Positions 32,946-41,480 of a stretch of 44,246 nt of DNA are shown here, piece after piece. The stretch comes from Gemmatimonadota bacterium (GTDB lineage: Bacteria > Latescibacterota > UBA2968). Made by a program: the position numbers and the translations under genes. The notes beneath the pieces were generated by a model. It was not told where the DNA came from and made no database searches. It was given only the letters and a program-made list of their open reading frames with translations. Every line of letters begins with the position of its first letter. Within the stretch, counting starts at the first letter, position 1. The stretch covers positions 1-44,246 of the forward strand of contig JAPPAB010000137.1 in NCBI GenBank assembly GCA_026705765.1, written 5' to 3'.

Positions 32946-34399
32946 CACACGCTCCTTCCATCGGCGATATACCGCTCGACCATCTCCCTGAACTCGCGCA
33001 CAATACCCGGTTCTCTGCCAAACAGATTATAAGACTCAAACGGATCATCTCCCATATGATAAAGCTGACCCCTTGCCCCCGGCACAGGACCCGTGCCCGC
33101 ACACCCATCTATACCGCGCCCCATATCTCCGGAATTGTCACAATCGACAATCAACTTCCAATCCCCACGCCGAATCGAAAACACCCCCATGCAGGAATGG
33201 TGTATCAAATCATCCCGAACAGGCTCAGTCTCACCCATCAACGCGGGCAAAAAACTCGCACTATCTTCCCCCGCATCTTCTGGAAGCGTCTCCCCCACAA
33301 TATCCGCCACAGTCGCCATAAAATCCTGCAACCCAACCAGCGCATCGCAAACCGAATTGGGCGCAACAACACCTGGCCAGCGCGCGATAAACGGCTCTCT
33401 GTGTCCTCCCTCCCAGATAAACCCCTTAAAACCGCGCCAATCACCACAAGACTTATGACCATACGTGCGACCATCACAACCCGGCAAAGCACCATTATCA
33501 CTCGTCACAATAACCAGCGTATCATCCGCCAACCCACAGCGATCCAGCGCATCCATCACCTGCCCCACCATCCAGTCAACCAGCGCGACCATATCCCCCC
33601 GGGGACCTGCCTCACTCGCACCGCGCAAAAACTCCGGCACACATTCGACCGTACACGGTTCATGCGGCGCAGAAGCCGCCAGATAAAGAAAAAAAGGCGT
33701 ATCTTCATCCCTCGCCCGCTCCTCAATATACGCCACAGCCTTCTCCGTAAAAGCCGGATCCGCCTCCTTGTGGTCCCAATCCGGAATCATCAACCCGCGC
33801 CGACCACCCGCCATCTCAACCGGCTTTTGCACACTCGGAACACCCACCGTCTGATCCTGATCGATAAAACAATAAGGCGGTTGCGCCGTCGAACAACCCG
33901 ATGTCCCGTAAAACCTGTCAAATCCCAATTCAATTGGTCCCCCCGCAATCGGCTTTGAAAAATCGATCTTATCTTCCTCCACAGGATCGGGTGACCCACC
34001 CGGCCACGGCAGGGGCTGGTCAAAATCAAACACCTCACCATCCTTCACACCCCAACCCAAACCCAAATGCCACTTGCCAAAACACCCCGTGTGATAGCCA
34101 CACTTCTTCAACAAAGAAGCCACCGTCACGCGCTCGGGCTCAATCAACGGCAATTCGTAATTGAACAACACATGGGCCTTCAATTCTGTACGCCAGCAAT
34201 AACGCCCGGTCAAAATCCCATATCGCGTGGGCGTACACACCGCCGAAGGCGAATGTGCATCCGTAAACCGCATCCCCTCGCGCGCCAACCGATCCATATA
34301 CGGCGTGGGGATCTTCGACTGCGGATTATAATACCCCACATCGCCATAGCCCATATCATCGGCGAGGATATAAACAATATTCGGACGTGTATTAGACAT
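32945..34399 (-). CDS. Arylsulfatase-type sulfatase
   Basis: A 484-aa sulfatase. Cys55-Thr-Pro-Thr-Arg is the formylglycine site, with the second signature element GILTGRYCWRT. Metal ligands are in YILADDMGYGD and VTSDNGALPGCDG. CFGKWHLGLGW is standard. WEGGHREPFIARWPG is typical of arylsulfatase A-like members. No signal peptide is seen. ATG at 34399 lies two bases after the cupin stop, with a GAGGGATTAG leader. It is translationally linked to the PhyH gene downstream. Confidence 0.93.
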   Translation of the reverse strand: MSNTRPNIVYILADDMGYGDVGYYNPQSKIPTPYMDRLAREGMRFTDAHSPSAVCTPTRYGILTGRYCWRTELKAHVLFNYELPLIEPERVTVASLLKKCGYHTGCFGKWHLGLGWGVKDGEVFDFDQPLPWPGGSPDPVEEDKIDFSKPIAGGPIELGFDRFYGTSGCSTAQPPYCFIDQDQTVGVPSVQKPVEMAGGRRGLMIPDWDHKEADPAFTEKAVAYIEERARDEDTPFFLYLAASAPHEPCTVECVPEFLRGASEAGPRGDMVALVDWMVGQVMDALDRCGLADDTLVIVTSDNGALPGCDGRTYGHKSCGDWRGFKGFIWEGGHREPFIARWPGVVAPNSVCDALVGLQDFMATVADIVGETLPEDAGEDSASFLPALMGETEPVRDDLIHHSCMGVFSIRRGDWKLIVDCDNSGDMGRGIDGCAGTGPVPGARGQLYHMGDDPFESYNLFGREPGIVREFREMVERYIADGRSV

Positions 34400-34401
34400 C
34401 T

Positions 34402-34806
34402 CTAATCCCTCATATTAATCCACGGTTCATCCCCCGACACATCAACCAGCACTTCACCATCGAATTTAGCCGGAGACAAAATCGCCAAAAAAACCAGATC
34501 CTCATCCCCGGCATTATACGTCCCGTGCACCATATCCATCGGAATATGCGCCGCATCTCCCGGACCCAGAATTCGCGAATCCCTATCCACCCACTGCTCC
34601 GCCGTCCCTGCAATCACATAAATAATCTCTTCCATACACGGATGGCGATGAAACGCATGCGCCTTGCCCGGCGGCATCGTCACCCGCACCAGCAACAAAT
34701 GATCCGCCTCGGTCAACCCCTCCCGACTGATCCACTCGTGCGGACCCCACGGCAATTCCTCCACCTGCACATCGCCTTGCCTGATAAACCTCAACACATC
34801 TGACAT
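34402..34806 (-). CDS. Cupin-domain protein
   Basis: A 134-aa single-domain cupin. His53, His55, Glu59 or Glu60 and His94 (HRHPCMEE and PMDMVHGTYN) form the usual metal site, in the two conserved cupin motifs separated by a short beta turn (GTAEQWVDRDS). Such proteins are small dioxygenases, isomerases or binding proteins. The GGGGGAT box is directly before ATG at 34806. It lies 2 bases after the TusA::MetE gene and 2 bases before the sulfatase, so it is embedded in the operon. Confidence 0.85.
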   Translation of the reverse strand: MSDVLRFIRQGDVQVEELPWGPHEWISREGLTEADHLLLVRVTMPPGKAHAFHRHPCMEEIIYVIAGTAEQWVDRDSRILGPGDAAHIPMDMVHGTYNAGDEDLVFLAILSPAKFDGEVLVDVSGDEPWINMRD

Positions 34807-34808
34807 AG

Positions 34809-36314
34809 TTATCCCCCACCGATCAAATCGCGCGCATCGACAATAGCTTTCAACTTTGCCTCCGCCACATGTGCCGAAGCCACGGGATTATCGGCGAACG
34901 TGGCAAAACCGCAATCCGGTGTCAGCAAAACGCGCGCTTCTCCAAACAGATTGATCGCCTGTGAAATTCGCCGCCGAATATCTTCTACCAACTCCACCGA
35001 ATCCAGCTTCTGATTCACCACACCAACCCCCACGCGCTTATCGTCCGGAACCGCTTTCAACACATCCACATCACCAGCCCGCTCAGTGCAAAGCTCCAGA
35101 AACAGCGCCCCCACATCCACCCGTTTCAGCACATCCATCAGCGCGCCATACCCCCCGGAAAGCGCCGCGGACTCATCCCGCGTCCAATTGCCCCGGCAAA
35201 TATGCAACCCCAGCCGCTCCCCCGGCAAACCCCGCACAACCTCATTCAACAAACCGACCGCAAAGTCAAGCTCCATCGACGCCTCTAACTTCTCGCTCAA
35301 TGCCCCACACATAAAACTGCGATTCCCGGTCGCACTCCCAAAAACCACCTCTGTCAAAACCGGCTCATCGAACTGCACCAGCGCAACACCCGCTGCCAGC
35401 AAAAAATGCACCTCCTCCCGCAAAACCCGCACCACATCCCGCGCCAGTTCATCCCGCGACTCGTACGGACGCTCCCTGAGACAATCCAGCCACATCGTAC
35501 GCGTCAGCAAATAAGGCCCGGGCAGCGCCACCTTCACTGGCTTATCCGAACAAGAACTCGCAAACTCAAACTCGTGAACCGCCAGCGGACGGCTCCGCCC
35601 CAACTTCCCGTACACCACCGGATGCCGCACCTCAGCCGCCGGAACATCCAGCGCGCGCAACTCCTTCTCAAACTTCTCCGAATCATCCACCATCGCCGTC
35701 AAATCGCTCAGCGGAATAAGCTGGCAATTATCCAGCAACCCACCCACAAAACTCGCATAACTATCCCGACGCTGCTCCCCATCCGTCAGCACATCAACCC
35801 CTGCGCGAGACTGCGCGCCAATACAAAGCCGCACCGCATCATCTGCCGTCGCCTGAAACTCTGCGTCATCCAGCCTGCCCTCGAGCCGATCGTGTACCGC
35901 CTGCAGCATCCAGCGAGGACGCGGCCAACTCCCAATCCCCATAACAGACAGCGGCGCAATCCCCGGCGCGGGCGCAGGACCCGGCAGCGACTCGGGAATC
36001 GTCACCGCCACCCGAAGCTGCTCCCCAACAGAAGCCACAGCCCGCCCGCGGTCCTCAAACGGCCCCTTGCAAACGAGATAACTGCGCTGCCGCCCCACCT
36101 TTGTCCACGACACCAGTTCATTGCTCGTCAACCGACACCATGCGGGCAACTCGACCTCAACCGTCGCATCCGTAGATAAAATCTCTAACAATCCACCGCG
36201 CGCCAGCGGATCGATATGCCGGCGAATCAGCAATAACAAACCGCCGCCGCAATCCAAATCCCCACCATCAAAACTGACATCGGGCGTATATTCGTGTCGT
36301 ACTATCGGCTCCAA
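34809..36314 (-). CDS. TusA-like sulfur-carrier domain fused to a MetE C-terminal-like methyltransferase
   Basis: A 501-aa fusion. Residues 12-90 match the TusA/SirA fold, with Cys22 in DLDCGGG where TusA has its CPxP cysteine, then STDATVEVELPAWCRLTSNEL. Residues 124-500 match cobalamin-independent methionine synthase C-terminal barrels: ADDAVRLCIGAQSRAGVDVLTDGEQ, and zinc ligands His371-x-Cys373 in LHICRGNW, Glu408 in LFLELC and Cys468 in TPDCGFATF. The full MetE N-terminal half is absent. The enzyme may transfer methyl groups to or from sulfur carried on the TusA-like domain. TTG at 36314 is preferred, 4 bases after AGGAGG; GTG at 36317 is the alternative. The SD overlaps the DsrE stop. 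Confidence 0.8.
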   Translation of the reverse strand: MEPIVRHEYTPDVSFDGGDLDCGGGLLLLIRRHIDPLARGGLLEILSTDATVEVELPAWCRLTSNELVSWTKVGRQRSYLVCKGPFEDRGRAVASVGEQLRVAVTIPESLPGPAPAPGIAPLSVMGIGSWPRPRWMLQAVHDRLEGRLDDAEFQATADDAVRLCIGAQSRAGVDVLTDGEQRRDSYASFVGGLLDNCQLIPLSDLTAMVDDSEKFEKELRALDVPAAEVRHPVVYGKLGRSRPLAVHEFEFASSCSDKPVKVALPGPYLLTRTMWLDCLRERPYESRDELARDVVRVLREEVHFLLAAGVALVQFDEPVLTEVVFGSATGNRSFMCGALSEKLEASMELDFAVGLLNEVVRGLPGERLGLHICRGNWTRDESAALSGGYGALMDVLKRVDVGALFLELCTERAGDVDVLKAVPDDKRVGVGVVNQKLDSVELVEDIRRRISQAINLFGEARVLLTPDCGFATFADNPVASAHVAEAKLKAIVDARDLIGGG

Positions 36315-36322
36315 CACACCTC

Positions 36323-36685
36323 CTAATACGTAATACAGGGCGTCCCATCGGAAAGAAACTCCACCAGCGCAGCGCCCCCAACCATAATCGCCCCATCGAC
36401 CAGATTATTCTCATCCAAACCGCGCTTCTTAAAACACGGCGCACACACGTAAATCGTTCCCCCACCACCTACAAACAAATCCATAAGATCCTTCAGCGGC
36501 AAAAAGCCCTCCTCCGCCACATCGTCGGCATAGCCCTTCTGGGAAAGCCGAACGCCCTCCGTAGTCATAAAAAGGAGTGTCTCCTTCTCCGACCCCAGCG
36601 CGGCATTGGCAACTACAAAAGCCACAGTCGCTTTATCCGTATCGTCCTTCGCACAAGTCAAACTAACACAAAATTTTCCAGCCAC
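36323..36685 (-). CDS. DsrE-family sulfur-relay protein
   Basis: A 120-aa DsrE/DsrF-like protein. The strand-helix order, LLFMTTEGVRL and the end segment IYVCAPCFKKRG with Cys81 and Cys84 match DsrE-type sulfur-transfer proteins, in which the first Cys of this region carries persulfide. GTG at 36685 has AAAGGAG six bases upstream. It lies between the free TusA-like gene and the TusA::MetE gene with 13- and 8-base gaps. A relay from DsrE to TusA-like domains is the usual pattern in sulfur trafficking. Confidence 0.85.
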   Translation of the reverse strand: MAGKFCVSLTCAKDDTDKATVAFVVANAALGSEKETLLFMTTEGVRLSQKGYADDVAEEGFLPLKDLMDLFVGGGGTIYVCAPCFKKRGLDENNLVDGAIMVGGAALVEFLSDGTPCITY

Positions 36686-36698
36686 TTTTACTCCTTTA

Positions 36699-36938
36699 CT
36701 ATGTTGATTTCTGTTCTATCCAGTAAAACGGGTGAGCCGCGTGAACCATCCGCCGCCCGGTCATGCGGCACCAGGCGGGCAAATCAACAGGCGCGCCAGG
36801 ATCATACGCCGTAAGCTTCAAAACCTCACCCTCCTCGAGCTTTTGCATCCGCATTCGAAGCAAAATAATAACCTCGCCGCACCCCATGTGTCCCGCATCC
36901 CATTCATCGGCTGCGACAATATCCCGTTCATCCGACAT
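36699..36938 (-). CDS. TusA-like sulfur-carrier protein
   Basis: A 79-aa protein with the TusA/SirA fold: Cys20 in GHMGCGEV at the CPxP position (Pro replaced by Gly), then LEEGEVLKLTAYD and VDLPAWCRMTG with Cys57. The same C-G variant and LPAWCR element occur in the N-terminal domain of the TusA::MetE fusion two genes on, so they are paralogues. ATG at 36938 lies two bases after the sulfatase stop, with AGGAG within the sulfatase end. The longer frame upstream is an antisense-type overlap with the sulfatase and was not used. Confidence 0.8.
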   Translation of the reverse strand: MSDERDIVAADEWDAGHMGCGEVIILLRMRMQKLEEGEVLKLTAYDPGAPVDLPAWCRMTGRRMVHAAHPFYWIEQKST

Positions 36939-36940
36939 CT

Positions 36941-38317
36941 TCACTCCTGCGGCAATTCCTCGGCACTGATATCGATCTCCTCGATCAGCCGCGCCAGATC
37001 TGCTTCCACTTCTGCCTGCACATCGGCATACGCCGGATCGCCATACACACTCGTCATCTCCCAGGGATCCTTCTCCAAATCGAACAAATCGCGCTCGCCG
37101 GTTCGATGTACCGCGAGCGTATAATTTTGCGTACGCACGCCATAGTGCTTCGTCGGCCCATCCCAATACGCATAAAAAGCCGACTGCCGCCAATCCTCTG
37201 GCGTCTCCCCCTCGCACAGCGCGCGAAAACTTCTGCCCTGCACCTGTGCATCGGGCTGCAACCCTGCAAAATCGAGATACGTCGCACCAAAATCCACATT
37301 CACCACAATATCCTCATTCACCGAACCCGGTGCAATCGCTCTCGGATACCGCATCACATAAGGCATGAGCAGTGACTCCTCCAAAATCAACCGCTTATCA
37401 AAATACGAATGCTCGCCCAAAAACATACCCTGGTCAGAAGTATATACCACAAGCGTATTCTCCGTCAACCCCTCCTCATCCAGAAAATCCAGCAACCGCC
37501 CCACACCCTCATCAATCGCCACAATACACCGCAAATAATCCTTCACATACTTCTGATAAGCCGCGTGAATCTTCTCCGTCGTATTCATCCCCGTCGTATC
37601 CAACCGCCCCGTAGGCCACGCTCTTCCCCGGACGCCCTCATCCATCCGCTCGGCCTGCATAAGAATCGTGCGATGGTGATTCTCCAACGCGCTGGACACC
37701 TTGTCAAACGGCTTATACAAATTCGACGGCTCGGGCAAATCCCCATCCGTGAACAAATCCGCATGACGGGGCGCGTACTCCCACAAACCATGGGGCGCCT
37801 TGTGGTGGCACAGCATCAAAAAAGGCTTATCCGGATCGCGCGCCTTCAACCAATTGAGCGACAAGTCCGTAATAATATCCGTCGCGTACCCCTCGTACTG
37901 CGTTGGCTCGCCATTGCGCGTAAACGACGGATTAAAATAAGCCCCCTGTCCCGGCAACACCTCCCAATAATCAAACCCATCGGGCTCAGACCCCAAATGC
38001 CACTTACCCGCAATACCCGTTTGATATCCGGAAGCCTGCAACTGCCGCACAAAATTGGGGTGATCGTCACTCAGAGGTTGATTCAACCGCAACACCCCAT
38101 TTTTATGGCTATATTGCCCCGTAATAATACTCGCCCTGCTCGGCGAACACAGCGCATTGTTGCAAATACAATTGTCAAACCGCATCCCCTCATTGGCGAT
38201 GCGGTCAATATTCGGTGTATCCACCACCTCATTCAACCATCCGTTATAACAACTGATAGCATTCACAGTATGATCATCAGACATAATGTAGAGAATATTG
38301 GGACGTGGATCAGACAT
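36941..38317 (-). CDS. Sulfatase
   Basis: A 458-aa sulfatase. Cys57-Ser-Pro-Ser-Arg is the formylglycine site, with ASIITGQYSH following. Metal ligands are in YIMSDDHTVNA and YTSDQGMFLGEH. GIAGKWHLGSEPDGFDYW and the Asn-containing VLRLNQPL resemble members that act on iduronate-2-sulfate or N-sulfoglucosamine and on ulvan, but the position is not predictable. There is no signal peptide. ATG at 38317 has GGAGG five bases upstream. It directly precedes the TusA-like gene. Confidence 0.93.
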   Translation of the reverse strand: MSDPRPNILYIMSDDHTVNAISCYNGWLNEVVDTPNIDRIANEGMRFDNCICNNALCSPSRASIITGQYSHKNGVLRLNQPLSDDHPNFVRQLQASGYQTGIAGKWHLGSEPDGFDYWEVLPGQGAYFNPSFTRNGEPTQYEGYATDIITDLSLNWLKARDPDKPFLMLCHHKAPHGLWEYAPRHADLFTDGDLPEPSNLYKPFDKVSSALENHHRTILMQAERMDEGVRGRAWPTGRLDTTGMNTTEKIHAAYQKYVKDYLRCIVAIDEGVGRLLDFLDEEGLTENTLVVYTSDQGMFLGEHSYFDKRLILEESLLMPYVMRYPRAIAPGSVNEDIVVNVDFGATYLDFAGLQPDAQVQGRSFRALCEGETPEDWRQSAFYAYWDGPTKHYGVRTQNYTLAVHRTGERDLFDLEKDPWEMTSVYGDPAYADVQAEVEADLARLIEEIDISAEELPQE

Positions 38318-38341
38318 TAAAACCTCCATGTGTAAAAAATA

Positions 38342-39604
38342 TCACCTCTCCGGAACATAATCATCGACGAACTCCGGCATCATATCCAACACCTTCTGCA
38401 AGCGCTCACGCGCCTCTTCGGCATCGACATCGCCCTGCCCCAAAACAATATCGTACTCTTCCAGCCGATCTGCAGGCACATCGTAAAACCGTCCATCGTG
38501 ATAAATTTTAAACCGATGTTCCCGCGCAAACTGTCCCGCGTGATCTTGACCAAAGCCAAAACGCGGATTATAATGACAAAAAATCCAATCCCTCGGATTA
38601 CCTCCCTCACCCCGCAACTGGGGCAAAAAACTCCGCCCATCGCACGGCATTCCCTCAGGAATGGGCGCATCGGCCAAATCCATCAGCGTCGGCAAAAAAT
38701 CGCTAAAATCCACCAGATCATCTAACACCACGCCCTGTGGCACCACACCCTGCCAAAAAGCAATAAAAGGCACATGCGTCCCCGCATCGGGCATCGTACC
38801 CTTACCACCCACAATCTCAACACCACCCTCAAGCTGAGACGTAATCGTGCGATGCGTACCATTATCACTTGTGAACATCACCAGTGTATTCTCGAGCAAA
38901 CCGAGCGCCTCGAGCCTCTCCACAATCCGCCCCACCAGCTTATCGGCATACGCCACCATATCGGCAAAATAGCGCGTATTCTGCTCACCCCTCCGACCTC
39001 TATCCCGCCACTCCGGGCTATCGGGCGTGGGAACAAAAGGCGCGTGAACCAGAATCATAGGATAATAGGCAAAAAAAGGCACATCCCGATGTCGCTCAAT
39101 AAAATCCAGCAAATAATCACAACAAATATCGGGACCATACCGATCTTCGATATAATCGTCTGGCAGCCATTCCCCATTGCATTCAATTTGCGGATTTGCA
39201 TATCGCCCTTTGGCAACGCGCGCAGGGTCTTCTGGAAGCGGCGTCATATTCCACAAACAATGCTCGTCAAACCCAAAATGCGCCGGCATCTTATTATCCT
39301 TGCTCAACTGCCACTTGCCCGCAACACACGTAGCATACCCCGCATCCTGTAACAAATTGCCAAACGTCTTTTCTTTGGGATTCAAATAGGCGAACCTGTC
39401 GTAATTTCGAAAATTGTACTGCCCCGTCATAATCTCCACACGAGAAGGCGTACACAGCGGCGTCGAATAACAATGCGAAAAGCGAATCCCCCGCGATGCC
39501 AGATCATCCAACACTGGCGTCTCATACGTCGTACTCCCATAACAACTCAAACACTCAAACCCCATATCATCTGCCATAATCAGCACAATATTTGGTCTCG
39601 CCAT
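38342..39604 (-). CDS. Sulfatase
   Basis: A 420-aa sulfatase. Cys51-Thr-Pro-Ser-Arg is the formylglycine site, followed by VEIMTGQYNFRNY. Metal ligands are in LIMADDMGFE and FTSDNGTHRTI. GKWQLS replaces GKWHLG. There is no signal peptide. ATG at 39604 follows GGAGGAATGT; an upstream in-frame start at 39643 is less likely. It is the first gene of the long minus-strand cluster and starts 159 bases from the divergent PhyH gene. Confidence 0.93.
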   Translation of the reverse strand: MARPNIVLIMADDMGFECLSCYGSTTYETPVLDDLASRGIRFSHCYSTPLCTPSRVEIMTGQYNFRNYDRFAYLNPKEKTFGNLLQDAGYATCVAGKWQLSKDNKMPAHFGFDEHCLWNMTPLPEDPARVAKGRYANPQIECNGEWLPDDYIEDRYGPDICCDYLLDFIERHRDVPFFAYYPMILVHAPFVPTPDSPEWRDRGRRGEQNTRYFADMVAYADKLVGRIVERLEALGLLENTLVMFTSDNGTHRTITSQLEGGVEIVGGKGTMPDAGTHVPFIAFWQGVVPQGVVLDDLVDFSDFLPTLMDLADAPIPEGMPCDGRSFLPQLRGEGGNPRDWIFCHYNPRFGFGQDHAGQFAREHRFKIYHDGRFYDVPADRLEEYDIVLGQGDVDAEEARERLQKVLDMMPEFVDDYVPER

Positions 39605-39690
39605 ACATTCCTCCAATGCATAAACCCGGAGCCAATTTAACACGATAGCATTGCTATATCAATTCTCTTCTGGCACCACTATGAATCTGG

Positions 39691-39720
39691 TTGACACACC
39701 AATGCCGTAGATAATACTAT
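39691..39720 (+). promoter_or_regulatory. Sigma-70-type promoter of the PhyH gene
   Basis: TTGACA (39691-39696) and TACTAT (39715-39720) are separated by 18 bases and lie 44 bases before the ATG at 39764. This is a good match to the consensus. It also sits in the divergent region with the sulfatase cluster. Confidence 0.6.
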
Positions 39721-39763
39721 ATATTTTCCGTGGAAACAACAGAACAAAGGGGAAGGACAAAAA

Positions 39764-40612
39764 ATGAACATCTCGCTCACATCAACAGAACGAAGCTCTG
39801 GCGAACTGGCAAAAGACAAATTGGCAAATGCGATAGAGGCAATTCGAAAAGACGGCTATGTCATCATCGAACAAGTGGTGGATCACGCGATCCTCGACGC
39901 CCTCAAAACGCGCATGGATGAAGACTCTGCAAAGCTGATTGAGGCACAAAAATGGGGTGGCGCAGGTGGCGTACAAGGGCATTTACAACAAGGACCCCCA
40001 CCATTTGACCCATACCTATCTCCAGACATCCTCGTCAACCCTTATGCCGTTCAGATCTCACGAGAAATGCTGGGTAAAGGGTTTTACTGTTGTTTTTACA
40101 ACGGCAACACCAACACGCCAAACAGCACCTTTCAACCCCTTCATTCTGACGGCGTTCACCTCTGGGGAGAGCAAAACCGCCCCCATCCAGCAACCCAACT
40201 CATCATCAACATCTTTCCCCAGGACACATCTAACAAAAACGGATCGACACAAATCTGGCCGGGTTCGCACCTCGACATGCGCCCCGTAACAGACGAAACA
40301 GAAGCCGACCGTCAATCCTTTTCCCCACCCATTCAAGCCACCTTGCAAAAAGGCGACATCCTGATCCGCGATTCGCGCCTCTGGCATCGCGGCGTGCCAA
40401 ATCCCTCCGACCACAACCGCCACATGATCGCAGTTGTGTACAACATCGGGTGGCTGGTCAGACGGCGAACACTCTTCTTTGATAAAAGCAGTGAAAAAAT
40501 ATTCGAAGCAAGCGGCATCGATCCCAATGCCGAATTCATCGACCCCCCGTTCGAATACCTGTTTGAAATGGCGTGCAAAAAAATAAAAAACGACCCCATG
40601 CGAGGCGTCTAA
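39764..40612 (+). CDS. Phytanoyl-CoA dioxygenase family protein
   Basis: A 282-aa PhyH-family oxygenase. His127-x-Asp129 in PLHSDGVHL binds iron; the distal His is in SRLWHRGVPN and the Arg in NRHMIAVVYNIGW binds 2-oxoglutarate. A disordered N terminus precedes the GYVIIEQVV strand. The ATG at 39764 follows GGAAGGA. It is one of the few plus-strand genes here, and its stop overlaps the stop of the next PhyH gene on the other strand. Substrate unknown. Confidence 0.9.
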   Translation: MNISLTSTERSSGELAKDKLANAIEAIRKDGYVIIEQVVDHAILDALKTRMDEDSAKLIEAQKWGGAGGVQGHLQQGPPPFDPYLSPDILVNPYAVQISREMLGKGFYCCFYNGNTNTPNSTFQPLHSDGVHLWGEQNRPHPATQLIINIFPQDTSNKNGSTQIWPGSHLDMRPVTDETEADRQSFSPPIQATLQKGDILIRDSRLWHRGVPNPSDHNRHMIAVVYNIGWLVRRRTLFFDKSSEKIFEASGIDPNAEFIDPPFEYLFEMACKKIKNDPMRGV

Positions 40613-41463
40613 TCCACTTCATTCTCGCTCGGCATAACCGCCCAATCGGTGCGCAGTTCGGCAACGAGTTCAGCCGGTGGTTGCATAAAACGCTTAACCC
40701 GGACACTGGCTTTGGCCTGTCGCCCAGGTCCGGCCAGTTTCCAAGCGTTGTAGTGAAATTTGCCTTCGGGTTGCATCACGCGGACGTTCAACGTACGGCG
40801 AGGCTTCCGGGTCTGGTTCATGCCGGCGCAGTGCAAGCAGGCCGCATTGACCACCAGCAGATCACCGGGATCGCCAATAACCTGGACTCTGTTGCTATAG
40901 TAATTCGGGTTGGAATCCGGCACCTCGGGTTCTTCGCCAGCCTTGAAGCGATGAGTACCCGGTATCACCGAAGTCGCACCGTTTTCCGCCGTGTACCCGT
41001 CAAGTAAAAAAAAGAACCACAGGCCCCTGTGCTTGCCATTGGCGGTAAAACCCGGGCGAAAATCGCGGTGGATGCCTTCAGATTGCTTTCCGGGGTTGTA
41101 GCGTTGGGTATTGGCGACAAGGTCAGAGAAGTGATAGGTCCCCAAGGCAGGCTCGCAAATCGCGTGAACAGTATCGTGGTCGAGCAATTCTATCGCCGCA
41201 TCGCCCCATAAAAAACAGGCACGGGCATTGGGATTCAGGTCGAATTTGCGGTTCCCGTACTTATCGCCGATATTCACTTCAGACAGCTTCATCCCGCCAC
41301 GCCAGGCGGCAATATAGTCATCGGCGGCACGCTGGGCGATATCGCGCAAAGGATCAAGGTACTCGGGTGCGATCTGATTCCGTATAATGGTAGAGCCGTC
41401 GCGGTCGAGATTGGCGACGTGTTCGCCCAGTTCGCTATCGCTAAGGGGATGGACCGGTCGCAT
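40609..41463 (-). CDS. Phytanoyl-CoA dioxygenase family protein
   Basis: A 284-aa PhyH-family oxygenase. His132-x-Asp134 is in GIHRDFRPGF, the distal His in NAACLHCAGM, and Arg residues in KPRRTLNVRV. It differs strongly from the two other PhyH proteins, so it is not a recent tandem copy. AAGGAGA precedes the ATG by nine bases. It lies 17 bases below the beta-helix gene and is probably co-transcribed with it and the partial sulfatase. GC is higher and more even than in the neighbouring sulfatase cluster. Confidence 0.88.
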   Translation of the reverse strand: MRPVHPLSDSELGEHVANLDRDGSTIIRNQIAPEYLDPLRDIAQRAADDYIAAWRGGMKLSEVNIGDKYGNRKFDLNPNARACFLWGDAAIELLDHDTVHAICEPALGTYHFSDLVANTQRYNPGKQSEGIHRDFRPGFTANGKHRGLWFFFLLDGYTAENGATSVIPGTHRFKAGEEPEVPDSNPNYYSNRVQVIGDPGDLLVVNAACLHCAGMNQTRKPRRTLNVRVMQPEGKFHYNAWKLAGPGRQAKASVRVKRFMQPPAELVAELRTDWAVMPSENEVD

Positions 41464-41480
41464 GGGCTGGTCTCCTTATC

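Noticed and set aside
36939-37217. N-terminal extension of the TusA-like gene
   Set aside because: It lies within the sulfatase gene in another frame; the ATG at 36938 has its own AGGAG box and the product then has normal TusA length.
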